64,000 nt of DNA from QHXQ01 sp036389375. GTDB lineage: Bacteria; Acidobacteriota; Blastocatellia; Pyrinomonadales; Pyrinomonadaceae. Positions 41,489 to 50,006 of the stretch are shown piece after piece. Position 1 is the first letter of the stretch; each line of letters opens with the position of its first letter. The stretch lies in NCBI GenBank assembly GCA_036389375.1, contig DASVQA010000076.1, positions 1 through 64,000 of the forward strand, read 5' to 3'. Made by a program: the position numbers and the translations under genes. The notes under the pieces were generated by a model. It ran no database searches and was not told the DNA's origin. It was given only the letters and a program-made list of their open reading frames with translations.

Positions 41489-43069
41489 ATGAAAATTCTA
41501 CTCTACAACCCTGACAACGGCGTGACGCGCAATTTCATGCCGCATCTTTGGATGTTCCTCCTGCAAGCCCTCACGCCGCCCGGCCACGAGGTCATACTGG
41601 TGGACGGCAACGCGCGCGCGATGAACGATGAGGAACTCGTCCGCTTTGTGCGTGCAGAGGGCATCGGGCTTGTCGGCATCGGCGCGATGACGCGGATGGT
41701 GGCGAAGGCTTATCGCGTCGCCGACGCGGTGCGTGCGGCAGGCGTGCCGGTCGTCATGGGCGGGCCGCACGTGACGGAAGTGCCGGACGAAGCGCTTGGC
41801 CGGAGCGGCGGGCCGCGCCATGCCGATGCCGTCGCGCTCGGCGAAGCCGACGAGACTTGGCCACGGATCGTGGAAGACGCGGCGCGCGGCGAACTCAAAG
41901 AGGTCTATCAGCCGATTGACGAGACGGGCAAAGAGCGTAAGCCGAGTCTTGGCAATTATCCGGCGATCCCCTGGGAGTCGTTAAATCTCGATCAGTTCAA
42001 CATCGCGCCGCGCGTCCTGCGCCCGCTGCTCAAGCGCGTGGGGCCGGGTTGGAGCACAATTCGCATCGTGCCGATTGAATCGGGGCGGGGCTGCCCTTAT
42101 GGCTGCGAGTTCTGCACCGTCACGGGCTTTTTCGGTGATTCCATCCGCTTCCGCAGCAATCAGAGCATCGTGGACGAACTGCTCAGGTTGAAAGCGCGCG
42201 CCAAACGTGAAGGCGGCCGCACCTCCGTCTTCTTCGTGGACGACAATTTCGCCATCAACATCAAGCGCACCAAGTCGCTCCTGCGCGACATCATCGCGGC
42301 CGACGCGCAACTGCCTTGGACGGCGCAGATCAGCGCGAATCTGTTGCGCGATGAAGAACTGGTCGATCTGATTGCGGCGGCGGGTGGCATGGTCATCTTC
42401 ATCGGCATGGAGTCAATCGATCCGGTCAACCTCGCCGACGTGAACAAGGGCTTCAACAAGCCGAACGAATACGCGGCGGTGCTCAACCGGCTTGCCGAGC
42501 GCGACATCTACGCGATCACGTCCTTCATCTTCGGCATGGATAACGACACGCCCGGCGTCGCCGACCGCACGCTCGAACAGATTCGCACTTGGCCGCCGGG
42601 CCTCCCCGTCTTCGGCCAACTCACGCCCTTTCCCGCCACGCCGCTCTACGACCGCTTACAGAAAGCCGGGCGCTTGACGCGCCCGACGCACTGGCTCGAT
42701 TTTGCGCCGTACAAGATGGCCCACACGCCGCTCAAGATGACAATCGCCGAGGCGCAGGCCGAACTAGAACACGCGTGGGTCTCTTCCTATAGCCCGGAGC
42801 GGATCGCCGAAGCCCTCGACTCGATCAGTCACAAGTCGGTCGGCTGGCGCATCTACCACTTCGTCCTGCGGCTCTCGTTTCGCGGCATCTACTTCCCGCA
42901 GATGGGCTGGCGTTCATGGCTGAAGGTGGTGGCGCAGAACCGGCGCACGATCTATCGGCTGACGACGGAGGCGGTGAGTACCTACCGTGCCGCGCGCAAG
43001 CGCAAGGCCGTGAGCGGCGCGCCAGCGCGGCCCGCGCACAGTACGAACGAGGCCACGCAAGATCGCTAA
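41489..43069 (+). CDS. B12-binding domain radical SAM protein
   Basis: 526 residues. The N-terminal 130 residues are a cobalamin-binding-type Rossmann domain (LLYNPDNGV; GGPHVTEVPDEAL), though the DxHxxG motif is degenerate. The radical SAM cluster motif is CPYGCEFC with Cys202, Cys206 and Cys209 after IESGRG. The C-terminal part (from about 400) has SPERIAEALD and a basic end. Relatives include hopanoid methylases, BchE and many uncharacterised methyltransferases. It may modify a lipid or cofactor; the small membrane gene and desaturase downstream fit a lipid context only loosely. Confidence 0.87.
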   Translation: MKILLYNPDNGVTRNFMPHLWMFLLQALTPPGHEVILVDGNARAMNDEELVRFVRAEGIGLVGIGAMTRMVAKAYRVADAVRAAGVPVVMGGPHVTEVPDEALGRSGGPRHADAVALGEADETWPRIVEDAARGELKEVYQPIDETGKERKPSLGNYPAIPWESLNLDQFNIAPRVLRPLLKRVGPGWSTIRIVPIESGRGCPYGCEFCTVTGFFGDSIRFRSNQSIVDELLRLKARAKREGGRTSVFFVDDNFAINIKRTKSLLRDIIAADAQLPWTAQISANLLRDEELVDLIAAAGGMVIFIGMESIDPVNLADVNKGFNKPNEYAAVLNRLAERDIYAITSFIFGMDNDTPGVADRTLEQIRTWPPGLPVFGQLTPFPATPLYDRLQKAGRLTRPTHWLDFAPYKMAHTPLKMTIAEAQAELEHAWVSSYSPERIAEALDSISHKSVGWRIYHFVLRLSFRGIYFPQMGWRSWLKVVAQNRRTIYRLTTEAVSTYRAARKRKAVSGAPARPAHSTNEATQDR

Positions 43070-43317
43070 GAAGTGATGTGCATCACGTCTTCCCGCTCGT
43101 GAGTGACCACTGAGAAGGCCACAAATGCGCCCATGCCGCACGCGACTAAAGCGGCGAGGATCGCCAGCCCCAAATTCAGGCCGCCCCCCTGCGGATCGAG
43201 TTTCCCCGCCATATCTCTGAATTGCACGAACAGGTAAAATTGCCAGACGGCCACTAAGGCGCTCGCCCCCGCGATGAGCGCGCAGACCACGCGTAGCGAG
43301 TTGTTTAATTTGATCAT
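43066..43317 (-). CDS. small two-helix membrane protein
   Basis: 83 residues with hydrophobic stretches at about 9-31 and 50-72 joined by a Gly-rich loop (GKLDPQGGGLN). The C-terminus is charged (THEREDVMHITS). It overlaps the convergent radical SAM stop by four bases. No family recognised; the regular hydrophobic pattern supports coding. The start ATG at 43317 abuts the candidate RNA region. Confidence 0.6.
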   Translation of the reverse strand: MIKLNNSLRVVCALIAGASALVAVWQFYLFVQFRDMAGKLDPQGGGLNLGLAILAALVACGMGAFVAFSVVTHEREDVMHITS

Positions 43318-43408
43318 AACCGGCCCCCGAAGCGCGCACAGCGCGCGACTGCTGTAACACGGGCCGCAATAGCCCTGTCATGCGCGTGCGCTGATCGCTA
43401 TCAAAGCT

Positions 43409-43508
43409 GTGGACTTCAGTGGGTCTGGGGAATTCCAGAGAGACTGAGAAGGGAGCGAGCTAAACTCGGTTCGCTATCATCTTACCCGTAAGCAAGGTAG
43501 AAGTCCAC
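43409..43508 (+). ncRNA. candidate structured RNA / riboswitch-like leader
   Basis: An outer perfect 9-bp stem (GTGGACTTC 43409-43417 with GAAGTCCAC 43500-43508) encloses a hairpin with internal loop (AGT-GGG-TCTGG, loop GGAATT, CCAGA-GAG-ACT), a hairpin based on AGCGA/TCGCT, and CTTA-CCCG-TAAG. Just beyond, CAAGGTAG can pair with CTGCCTTG (8 bp, one wobble) and would break the outer stem. It lies about 115 bases before the desaturase gene. I cannot match it to a known class. Confidence 0.4.
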
Positions 43509-43624
43509 GCGCTGCCTTGGGGAAAGTTGCGTGCGAGTTGCCGTGCGTCATCTGTTAGTCGCCGGCTTGGGCCCGGTCTTAAGGCTCGTCCGCAGATAGA
43601 TTGAACACTACAAGGGAGAATTTT

Positions 43625-44476
43625 TTGCTCAAAGAACGCACTTCATATTTGGCCTTCGCAGGCCGGGCGGGTAGTCTGCCCCGGCTCAACTGGACGCATA
43701 GCGCGCTCGTCGTCGGGCTGCACGCCTGCGGGCTGCTTGGCCTCTGGTTCTGGCCGCGGCGCATAGACCTCGTCCTGTTTTTTACCTTCTACCTGCTCAC
43801 GACCTTCGCGATCAGCATCGGCTATCACCGGTTATTCACGCATCATGGCTTTCGTTGTCAGCGCTGGCTGCGGCGGGCGCTGGCTTGGACGGGCGCGGCG
43901 GCGCTACAGGGCGGCCCGGCGCGTTGGGTGGCGATTCATCGTCGCCATCACCGCATGGCCGATCAGCAGGGCGACCCGCACACGCCGTTGCGCGGCTTTC
44001 TGCACGCGCACATGGGCTGGATCATGTGCCGCGACGAGCAAGAGGGATGCGATTATCGTCAGTTAGTGCCGGACGTGTCGGGCGGCGACGGCTGGATGCG
44101 CGTGCTTGATCGCGGCGCGCTGTTCATGTTGCCGGGGTTGCTGGCGGCGCTCGTCTGTTACGCCATTGCGGGCTGGCGCGGCGTGCTCTGGGGCGCGGTG
44201 CTGCGCACGCTGAGCCTGTGGCATCTGACGTGGTGCATCAACAGCGTCTGCCACGTCTGGGGTCGCCGCCCGAACCAGACGCGCGACGAAAGCCGCAACG
44301 TCTGGTGGCTTGGGCTGCTGACGATGGGCGAAGGCTGGCACAACAACCACCATGCGCGCCCGGCCGCCGCCATGCACGGCTGGCGCTGGTACGAAGTTGA
44401 TTTCTCAGGTTACGCGATCCGACTGCTCGCGCGGCTCGGCCTCGTCTGGGCCGTCATCCGTGCGCCGCAGAGTTAG
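43625..44476 (+). CDS. acyl-CoA/fatty acid desaturase
   Basis: 283 residues from the TTG at 43625, preferred since AAGGGAG precedes it by six bases; a TTG at 43601 is an alternative. The three His boxes are intact: H68-RLFT-HH, H105-RR-HH and HNNHH near residue 240. Hydrophobic helices lie between them. It is a membrane di-iron desaturase inserting a double bond into fatty acyl chains, so it adjusts membrane fluidity. An upstream intergenic region of 307 bases carries the candidate structured RNA, which could link expression to a ligand or temperature. Confidence 0.92.
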   Translation: MLKERTSYLAFAGRAGSLPRLNWTHSALVVGLHACGLLGLWFWPRRIDLVLFFTFYLLTTFAISIGYHRLFTHHGFRCQRWLRRALAWTGAAALQGGPARWVAIHRRHHRMADQQGDPHTPLRGFLHAHMGWIMCRDEQEGCDYRQLVPDVSGGDGWMRVLDRGALFMLPGLLAALVCYAIAGWRGVLWGAVLRTLSLWHLTWCINSVCHVWGRRPNQTRDESRNVWWLGLLTMGEGWHNNHHARPAAAMHGWRWYEVDFSGYAIRLLARLGLVWAVIRAPQS

Positions 44477-44505
44477 CGGCGCGCAGGTTTCATAGCCTGC
44501 GAACG

Positions 44506-45282
44506 TTATGCGCCGAGCGCATCTTTCACCGTCGGCCACATCATCTTGGCCCAATACTCGTAACCCTCGTCGCTTGGGTGGAAGCCGTCGGCCGAGAAGA
44601 ACTCAGGATGCGCAGGGATGATCTCGCGGCTGAGCTTATAGGCATCAACCAGTTTGACGCCGCGCCGCGCCGCGATCTCGTCAATGCGTGCGTTAAAGAG
44701 TCCGATGCGGCGCGCGACCTCTGCGCGGGCATATTCGGGCACGGCGGGCGCGGGCGCGATGTCGGGGATGTTGGTGGCGACGATGGGCACGCCGGTCGCG
44801 CGTTGCAGGCGCGTGATGATCTCCTCGTAGTTCTGCGCGAAGCGTTCGACGGGGACGTTGTTGGTCAGGTCGTTGATGCCGATGCCGACGGTGATGATGG
44901 TCGGCTGCGCGGCGACGACGCGAGGCAACTGGCCGCGCAGCACATCGTCCGTGCGCGCCCCGCTCACGCACAGGTTTACCACGCGCGCGCCGGGCCGGAC
45001 GCGCTCGATGCGTGTCAGCAGCCGCGCCACGTAGCCGCCGCCTTGGCGCGCGCCCATGCCTACGCCGGTCGAATCACCGAGCGCCACATAGACGACCGGC
45101 GCGCTAATCCTCTCAGCCGCTTGCTGCGGCTCGTTCACCCCAACAGCCCCCATGTTCGTCTCCCCTCCATGCAAATGCTCCGTCAAGCGCGCGCACGCGC
45201 CGCTGCCGAGCGCCAGCAGACCGATTAACGCCGCGCGCATCAATGTGCGGCGCGCGGTCTTGACACAATCACCCTTGTGCAT
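44506..45282 (-). CDS. SGNH/GDSL-type esterase, exported
   Basis: 258 residues from the ATG at 45282 (AGGA upstream). An N-terminal signal sequence ends in LGSGAC, a plausible but imperfect lipobox. SGNH blocks: GDST (Ser in ALGDSTGVG), the oxyanion-hole Gly in CVSGARTDD, Asn in GIGINDLTN, and DGFHPSDEGY with the catalytic Asp-x2-His. It hydrolyses esters, possibly acylated sugars or lipids, outside the cytoplasm. It shares the strand with the Ski2-like helicase gene 47 bases upstream, possibly by chance of orientation. Confidence 0.88.
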   Translation of the reverse strand: MHKGDCVKTARRTLMRAALIGLLALGSGACARLTEHLHGGETNMGAVGVNEPQQAAERISAPVVYVALGDSTGVGMGARQGGGYVARLLTRIERVRPGARVVNLCVSGARTDDVLRGQLPRVVAAQPTIITVGIGINDLTNNVPVERFAQNYEEIITRLQRATGVPIVATNIPDIAPAPAVPEYARAEVARRIGLFNARIDEIAARRGVKLVDAYKLSREIIPAHPEFFSADGFHPSDEGYEYWAKMMWPTVKDALGA

Positions 45283-45329
45283 CGTTCCTGCCCCCTTGCT
45301 CGTGCCTCTTGTTCGTTCCCTTGCGCTGT

Positions 45330-48158
45330 TCAGAATAGTTCGTCTGAGCGCACCGGCTCGCGCAGGATGAGTTCCGCCGCGCGGCGTGCGACTTCGGCCG
45401 CCTGCGGGTGCGTCGTGCCCAGCCCGGCGATCTGCAAGAGCGATTCGCCGGTGCGCGAGAGCAGGCGGAAGAGGTCGCCCTCTTCGGCGCGCGTCTCGTG
45501 GACGAGCGTGCTCCACGTCGCCCCTTGCGTCCAACGCGCGGCGGTCGCGGCGGCCGAGAAGTTCAACCCCTCGACCGGCTCGATCTCGTGTCGCCATTCG
45601 ACGCTCGCCACGTCGTAAGCCGTCTGCTCAAACTTCGCAAGCGCGACGACGATCTGATCGTCTAAGGCCAACTGACCATAATCGCGGTCAGGATCGGCGG
45701 CGAGCGCGGCGACGAGCGCGGCGGCGCGTGGCGGATCAAGTTGCGCGAAGAGGCCGCGCGTGATGGCTTCGCCGACGAGGAGCGGGCGGTCTAACCGCAG
45801 GTCGGCGAGCCAGCGCCCGCGTTCGGTGACGCGCTCTGCTGTGTAATCGAGATAGCCGAAATGATCGAGCACGCGCGCGCGCCGCTCGAACGGTTGCCAG
45901 ACCTCCGCGAGCAACGCTTCGATGCGGCGCTCCATGCGGCGGAAGTTCGCGGCGTCAGGCATCGTCGTCCACAAGGTCTGCTCGCAGAGCGCGCGCGCCG
46001 CTTCGTCCGTCTCGATGGAGAGGTCTGTGCTGAGCAGCCTGTCCACTAGGCTGTCAATCAACGCGGCGGCTTCGTCCACGTCGGCGCGTGCTTCGCGCAG
46101 GCGCGGCTCGCGCAGCGCGACGGCGCGGCCCGCCCGCACGTCGGCAAACGCCGCGTCGCGCGCGTTCTCCGTGAGCGGGTAAATCTCTTCATAGACGCGC
46201 CCCACGCGTTCGAGCGCGAGCGTGGCGCGGCGGCCGTCCTCGCGCACGCCGCCCAGACTGCCCTCGCGCCGTTCCATGACGAAGACCAGACGCTTGCCGC
46301 TGCGCCCGATGCCGACGACGCGCCCGGGCACAACCGCCTTGTCGAGCCAGCCGAGATAGACTTCGGCGCGCGTCTGCGGCGCGTCGCCGTAGAGCCGTTC
46401 GCGCGCGCTCATCAGGCGCTCGAAGCCGAGCGCGACGGCGAGCGGCCACTGGCAGCCGGTCGTCCGCAACGTCTGTTCAATCCGTAGCCCGCACTCGTCG
46501 CGCTCGCGCTCAAGGCGCGTGACGCGCTCGACCGTCTCACGATAGGCAAAGCTGCGCGCGGCGATCTCGCGCACGTGCGCGAAGCCGCCGTAAGCGTCGA
46601 GCAGATTCAGGAGCGTCGTGTAGGTTGCGCGAAACTGGCTCTCAAGCGGATCGGGCGGCGCTTGCAGGAGCGCGGCGAGCGTGCGCGGGTCTTGATGCAA
46701 GCCGGGCGCGGCGACGACGAAGCCGACGTTGTCGCGGCTGCGGCGACCTGCGCGCCCCGTCATCTGTTGCAACTCGGAGGCCGACAAAGGCCGCCAGCCG
46801 TGCCCCGTGCGCGCGTCCATGTTGCTTAAGACGACCGTGCGCGCGGGGAAGTCCACGCCCGCCGCGACGGTCGCCGTCGCAAAGATGGCGTCGAGCAGAC
46901 CGGCGCTCATCAACTTTTCAATAGCGAGCTTCCAGGCGGGCAAGTGACCGGCGTGGTGCGCCGCGACGCCGCCGCGCACGACCGTCTGCCAGTGCCTGTG
47001 CTTGCGCACCTCGGCGTGCGTCTCTGCGAACTCGCTGAGAAACGCGAGTCGTGCGGCGCGGCGTTCGTTGTCACGCGCCGGGCGGGGCAAACCGTGCGCG
47101 GCTTCCACGGCCGCTTCGTCGCAGCGCCGCCGCGTGGGCAGAAAGACGATGGCGGGCAGCAGATCGTAAGCACCGAGCGCGGCGAGCAGGCTGGCGGGCG
47201 GCATCTCCGGCATGTGCATCTTCGTCAGCCCGCGCGGCTCACGCCGCGCGCCGCTCCAACGCGCACCTTGTCGTTGCGCGTGCGCTTGTTCGAGAAACTG
47301 CGCGAGTTCAGGATTGAAACGGCCGTGCTCATCAAAGAGCGCGGCGAGTTGGCCGTCCGGGTAGAGAAAGGCCGCGCGCAAGGGGACGGGGCGCGCGCCC
47401 GGTCGCCCGACGACGCCGCAACGCACGCCGCGCACCTCCGCGATCCACGCGGCGAACTCGGCCGCATTGCCGACCGTCGCGGACAAGAGCAGCAGACGCA
47501 CGCGCGGCGGCGTCAAGATGATCGCCTCTTCCCAGACGTGCCCGCGCTCCTCGTCAGCCAGATAGTGCGCCTCGTCCATCACGACGAGGTCGGCGCGCAG
47601 TTCGCGCCCCTCGCGCAGCGCGTCGAAGAGTTGATTGCGATAGACCTCGGTTGTGCCGACGACGAGCGCCGCGTCCGCGTTCTCCTTGCGGTCGCCCGTG
47701 AGTATGCCGACCGACGTGCGGCCAAAGGCTTCGGCAAACTCCTGATACTTCGAGTTGGTCAACGCCTTCAAAGGGCTGGTGTACCAGACGCGCCGACCGG
47801 CGGCGAGCAGCCGCCTGATCTCTTCGCGCGCGATCCAGGTCTTCCCGCTGCCGGTCGGCGCGGTCACAAGCACGTCCTCGTGTTCCACGGCCGCGAGTGC
47901 TTCGAGTTGGAACGGATCAGGCTTGAACGGCGCGGGCGGCGGCGTGCCGATGCCTTCGAGCAGACGACGCACGGGGCGTGCGCGCAGCGCGCGCGCGGCC
48001 GTGGCGCTGACCGAGCCGGTTTCGGCGTGCGCCGGTTTCGCGCCCGCCTCACGCCCGCGCCCGCCATCATTTCGGCGTGCTCCGTCATGTCCCTGCTCGG
48101 CGTGCCGTCTGCGCCGCGCGGGGCTGCGCTGGCGTCCCGTTCCGCGAAAGCGTGCCAT
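45330..48158 (-). CDS. Ski2-like DEAD/DEAH-box RNA/DNA helicase
   Basis: 942 residues. After a basic, low-complexity N-terminus (1-70) the helicase core has Walker A APTGSGKT at 100-107, TSPLKALTN, GTTEVYRN, DEAH at 195-198, LLLSATVGN and motif VI QMTGRAGRR near 480. The C-terminal half (from about 560) fits the DSHCT/helix-bundle region of the Ski2/Mtr4/HelY group. Members unwind RNA duplexes for exosome-type degradation; bacterial versions are less known. It is divergent from the anchored Pro/Ala-rich protein gene and upstream of the GDSL gene. Confidence 0.9.
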   Translation of the reverse strand: MARFRGTGRQRSPARRRRHAEQGHDGARRNDGGRGREAGAKPAHAETGSVSATAARALRARPVRRLLEGIGTPPPAPFKPDPFQLEALAAVEHEDVLVTAPTGSGKTWIAREEIRRLLAAGRRVWYTSPLKALTNSKYQEFAEAFGRTSVGILTGDRKENADAALVVGTTEVYRNQLFDALREGRELRADLVVMDEAHYLADEERGHVWEEAIILTPPRVRLLLLSATVGNAAEFAAWIAEVRGVRCGVVGRPGARPVPLRAAFLYPDGQLAALFDEHGRFNPELAQFLEQAHAQRQGARWSGARREPRGLTKMHMPEMPPASLLAALGAYDLLPAIVFLPTRRRCDEAAVEAAHGLPRPARDNERRAARLAFLSEFAETHAEVRKHRHWQTVVRGGVAAHHAGHLPAWKLAIEKLMSAGLLDAIFATATVAAGVDFPARTVVLSNMDARTGHGWRPLSASELQQMTGRAGRRSRDNVGFVVAAPGLHQDPRTLAALLQAPPDPLESQFRATYTTLLNLLDAYGGFAHVREIAARSFAYRETVERVTRLERERDECGLRIEQTLRTTGCQWPLAVALGFERLMSARERLYGDAPQTRAEVYLGWLDKAVVPGRVVGIGRSGKRLVFVMERREGSLGGVREDGRRATLALERVGRVYEEIYPLTENARDAAFADVRAGRAVALREPRLREARADVDEAAALIDSLVDRLLSTDLSIETDEAARALCEQTLWTTMPDAANFRRMERRIEALLAEVWQPFERRARVLDHFGYLDYTAERVTERGRWLADLRLDRPLLVGEAITRGLFAQLDPPRAAALVAALAADPDRDYGQLALDDQIVVALAKFEQTAYDVASVEWRHEIEPVEGLNFSAAATAARWTQGATWSTLVHETRAEEGDLFRLLSRTGESLLQIAGLGTTHPQAAEVARRAAELILREPVRSDELF

Positions 48159-48321
48159 GATGCGGGATTCTAACGCAGGGGCATTGTGAAACGGTCACGG
48201 CCGGTGGTAAGTTTGTGCCTCCCCCGTCGCAACGTTCGGCTAGGCTGGCACGTCTAATACAGGTGCGGTGTGCGCCCGTAAGTTTTCGTGCCGCCCGCTT
48301 CAGCGCCCAAGTTTGCACGTT

Positions 48322-49410
48322 ATGGCAGAACTGTTCGCCGACCTAGACCTAGACCGCCGCGCGCCGCGCGGGGCACGCATGCTGCGCACTATCACCGGCT
48401 CGCTCGTGGTGCATACGATCTTCGTCCTGTGCCTCGTCTACGTGCCGGCCGTGCGCGACACGTTCCAACTCGCCAGCACGCTCTCCGGCATCAGATTCGT
48501 GGATGAGGCTTACGACCGGACGGAAGTAGGCGAGCGCGCGGTGATGATTAAGGCCGACGACAAACTCTACTATCCGGCGGGCTACTTCGAGCAGACCAAC
48601 GCCGCTGCGCCCTTAGCGCCGCCACCGGCCGAGCCGCAGTTCGTCGCCGCCGTCCGACCACCAAAGCCGACGCCGACGCCGACGCCCGTGCCGACGCCCG
48701 CGCCGTCCGCATCGCCGTCGCCATCGCCTGCGTCGTCGCCGGAGGTCGCGCAGAACGGGGCGGCCAAGCCGGGCGCGTCGCCGGCTGCGTCGCCAAACGC
48801 GTCGCCCTCGCCAGTCGAGCCGCAGACGGCGGAAGAGGCCGAGCGTGCCTTGCAGGCCAACAGTCAGCCGAAGTTTCCGCCGATCAACGCGCGCCCCTTC
48901 ACCGATCTGCTGCAAAAAGGGCAGCAGATGAAAGCGGCGGGCGAGATCGATCTCAACGGCACGTTGGAGTTGACGGTCGAAGCCGACCGCCACGCCGATG
49001 GCACGCTAGGGAACATCGAGATCACCGGCGGCTCGGTCAGCAACGCCAAGCTGAAAGAACTGGCCAAAGCGTTCATCGCGGCCTTGAGCGAGAGCAAGGC
49101 GCTCGCCGCGCTCGTCGATACAGAGCACCTGCGGATGCAGCTCAAGCTGGACGACAAAGAGGTGGACGTGCGGATCGTGACCGAGATGGAATCGGCCGAT
49201 CTGGCCGCCAAGCGCGCGAACGGCTATCGCGGCGCGATCATGCTCGGCGCGTTCGCCAAGAAGGGCAAGGACGAAGAAGCCATCTTCAAGAATCTGCGCG
49301 TCACAGTCAACGATAAACAGGTCGGGCTGACGCTTAACATGCCGCGCCAAGCGGCGGGCGATCTTTTGTCCAAGCTGACAAAAAAAACTGAACCCGGCCC
49401 GACCAGCTAG
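48322..49410 (+). CDS. anchored protein with Pro/Ala/Ser-rich linker
   Basis: 362 residues from the ATG at 48322. A single membrane helix at about 18-40 (ITGSLVVHTIFVLCLVYVP) precedes a TonB-like Pro-rich stretch with PTPTPTPVPTP and SPSPSPASSP (residues about 105-165). The C-terminal 165 residues are globular alpha/beta with TLELTVEADRHADGTLGNIEI, which is like a TonB C-terminal domain pattern (DGxLxxVxI) but is followed by an unfamiliar helical part. It may span the periplasm. A terminator hairpin overlaps the stop codon. Confidence 0.72.
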   Translation: MAELFADLDLDRRAPRGARMLRTITGSLVVHTIFVLCLVYVPAVRDTFQLASTLSGIRFVDEAYDRTEVGERAVMIKADDKLYYPAGYFEQTNAAAPLAPPPAEPQFVAAVRPPKPTPTPTPVPTPAPSASPSPSPASSPEVAQNGAAKPGASPAASPNASPSPVEPQTAEEAERALQANSQPKFPPINARPFTDLLQKGQQMKAAGEIDLNGTLELTVEADRHADGTLGNIEITGGSVSNAKLKELAKAFIAALSESKALAALVDTEHLRMQLKLDDKEVDVRIVTEMESADLAAKRANGYRGAIMLGAFAKKGKDEEAIFKNLRVTVNDKQVGLTLNMPRQAAGDLLSKLTKKTEPGPTS

Positions 49411-49434
49411 CGCGCTTCTGGCTGGTCGGGCCCG
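49395..49434 (+). terminator. terminator overlapping stop codon of the anchored protein gene
   Basis: CGGCCCGACCAGC and GCTGGTCGGGCCCG pair with a 13-base loop; the gene's TAG lies in the loop start. A short T-containing end (CTCTGTT) follows. Confidence 0.75.
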
Positions 49435-49453
49435 CTCTGTTAAAATCTGACCG

Positions 49454-49840
49454 ATGTCCGAGCAGACTTCAGGACAAATCGCACGTCTGACGCAGCCGAC
49501 CGCACGGCAGCAGGTCTTGCTGCACGCCGTCGTCGGCTCGCTCGTGCTGTGCGCCGTGCTCGTGCCGCCGGTCTTACAACCCGGCGTGCTCGCGGCACAG
49601 GAGCAGAGCGCCGTGCGCCCTACCGCCGCCGGCCGGCGAGTCCAGCGCATCACCCCGCAGCCTGCGTGCGGCGATCAGCATTTGCGCGCTTTTCTGCGCG
49701 CCTCGACCAAGCAGCAGGCGCGCCTTGCGGTCTTGAATAACATGACCGCTTCGGCCAACGGTAAGCGTCTGGCCCTGCGGCTTGAAATGTCGCGCGAGCG
49801 GGCCGGCAACCTGCAACGACAACACCTTTCGATCCCTTAA
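49454..49840 (+). CDS. small single-helix membrane/exported hypothetical protein
   Basis: 128 residues from the ATG at 49454. A hydrophobic segment at about 22-42 (VLLHAVVGSLVLCAVLVPPVL) could be a signal-anchor. The rest is Arg/Gln-rich, with QPACGDQHLRAF and LNNMTASANGKRLALRLEMS, with no recognised domain. The ribosome site is weak. It lies 43 bases after the previous stop and 166 before secA; coding status is moderately supported. Confidence 0.45.
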   Translation: MSEQTSGQIARLTQPTARQQVLLHAVVGSLVLCAVLVPPVLQPGVLAAQEQSAVRPTAAGRRVQRITPQPACGDQHLRAFLRASTKQQARLAVLNNMTASANGKRLALRLEMSRERAGNLQRQHLSIP

Positions 49841-50006
49841 CAACACGCCCGGACGAGCGTCCCGCACGCGCTCAGCGGTTCGCTTGCTCCACCATCCGTC
49901 GCTCACTTACAATCGCACGCTGCGCTCCTACGCGCAGACGCGCGCTATGGCGGCTATGAGTTTTCAGTCCGCCGCGCTTCGGTTTTGCAGGGAAGGTGTT
50001 TAGGTT

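Noticed and set aside
43409..43508. Known riboswitch or ribozyme class for the structured region
   Set aside because: I compared it with the TPP, cobalamin, SAM, c-di-GMP, THF, ZTP and hammerhead consensus cores from memory and none fitted; it stays an unassigned candidate.
44482..44501. Hairpin between desaturase and GDSL gene as a terminator
   Set aside because: Only a six-base stem (CGCAGG/CCTGCG) with no T-run; too weak to report.
46944..48173. 409-codon frame antisense to the helicase
   Set aside because: The helicase motifs on the minus strand are unambiguous; the antisense product is Arg/His-rich noise.
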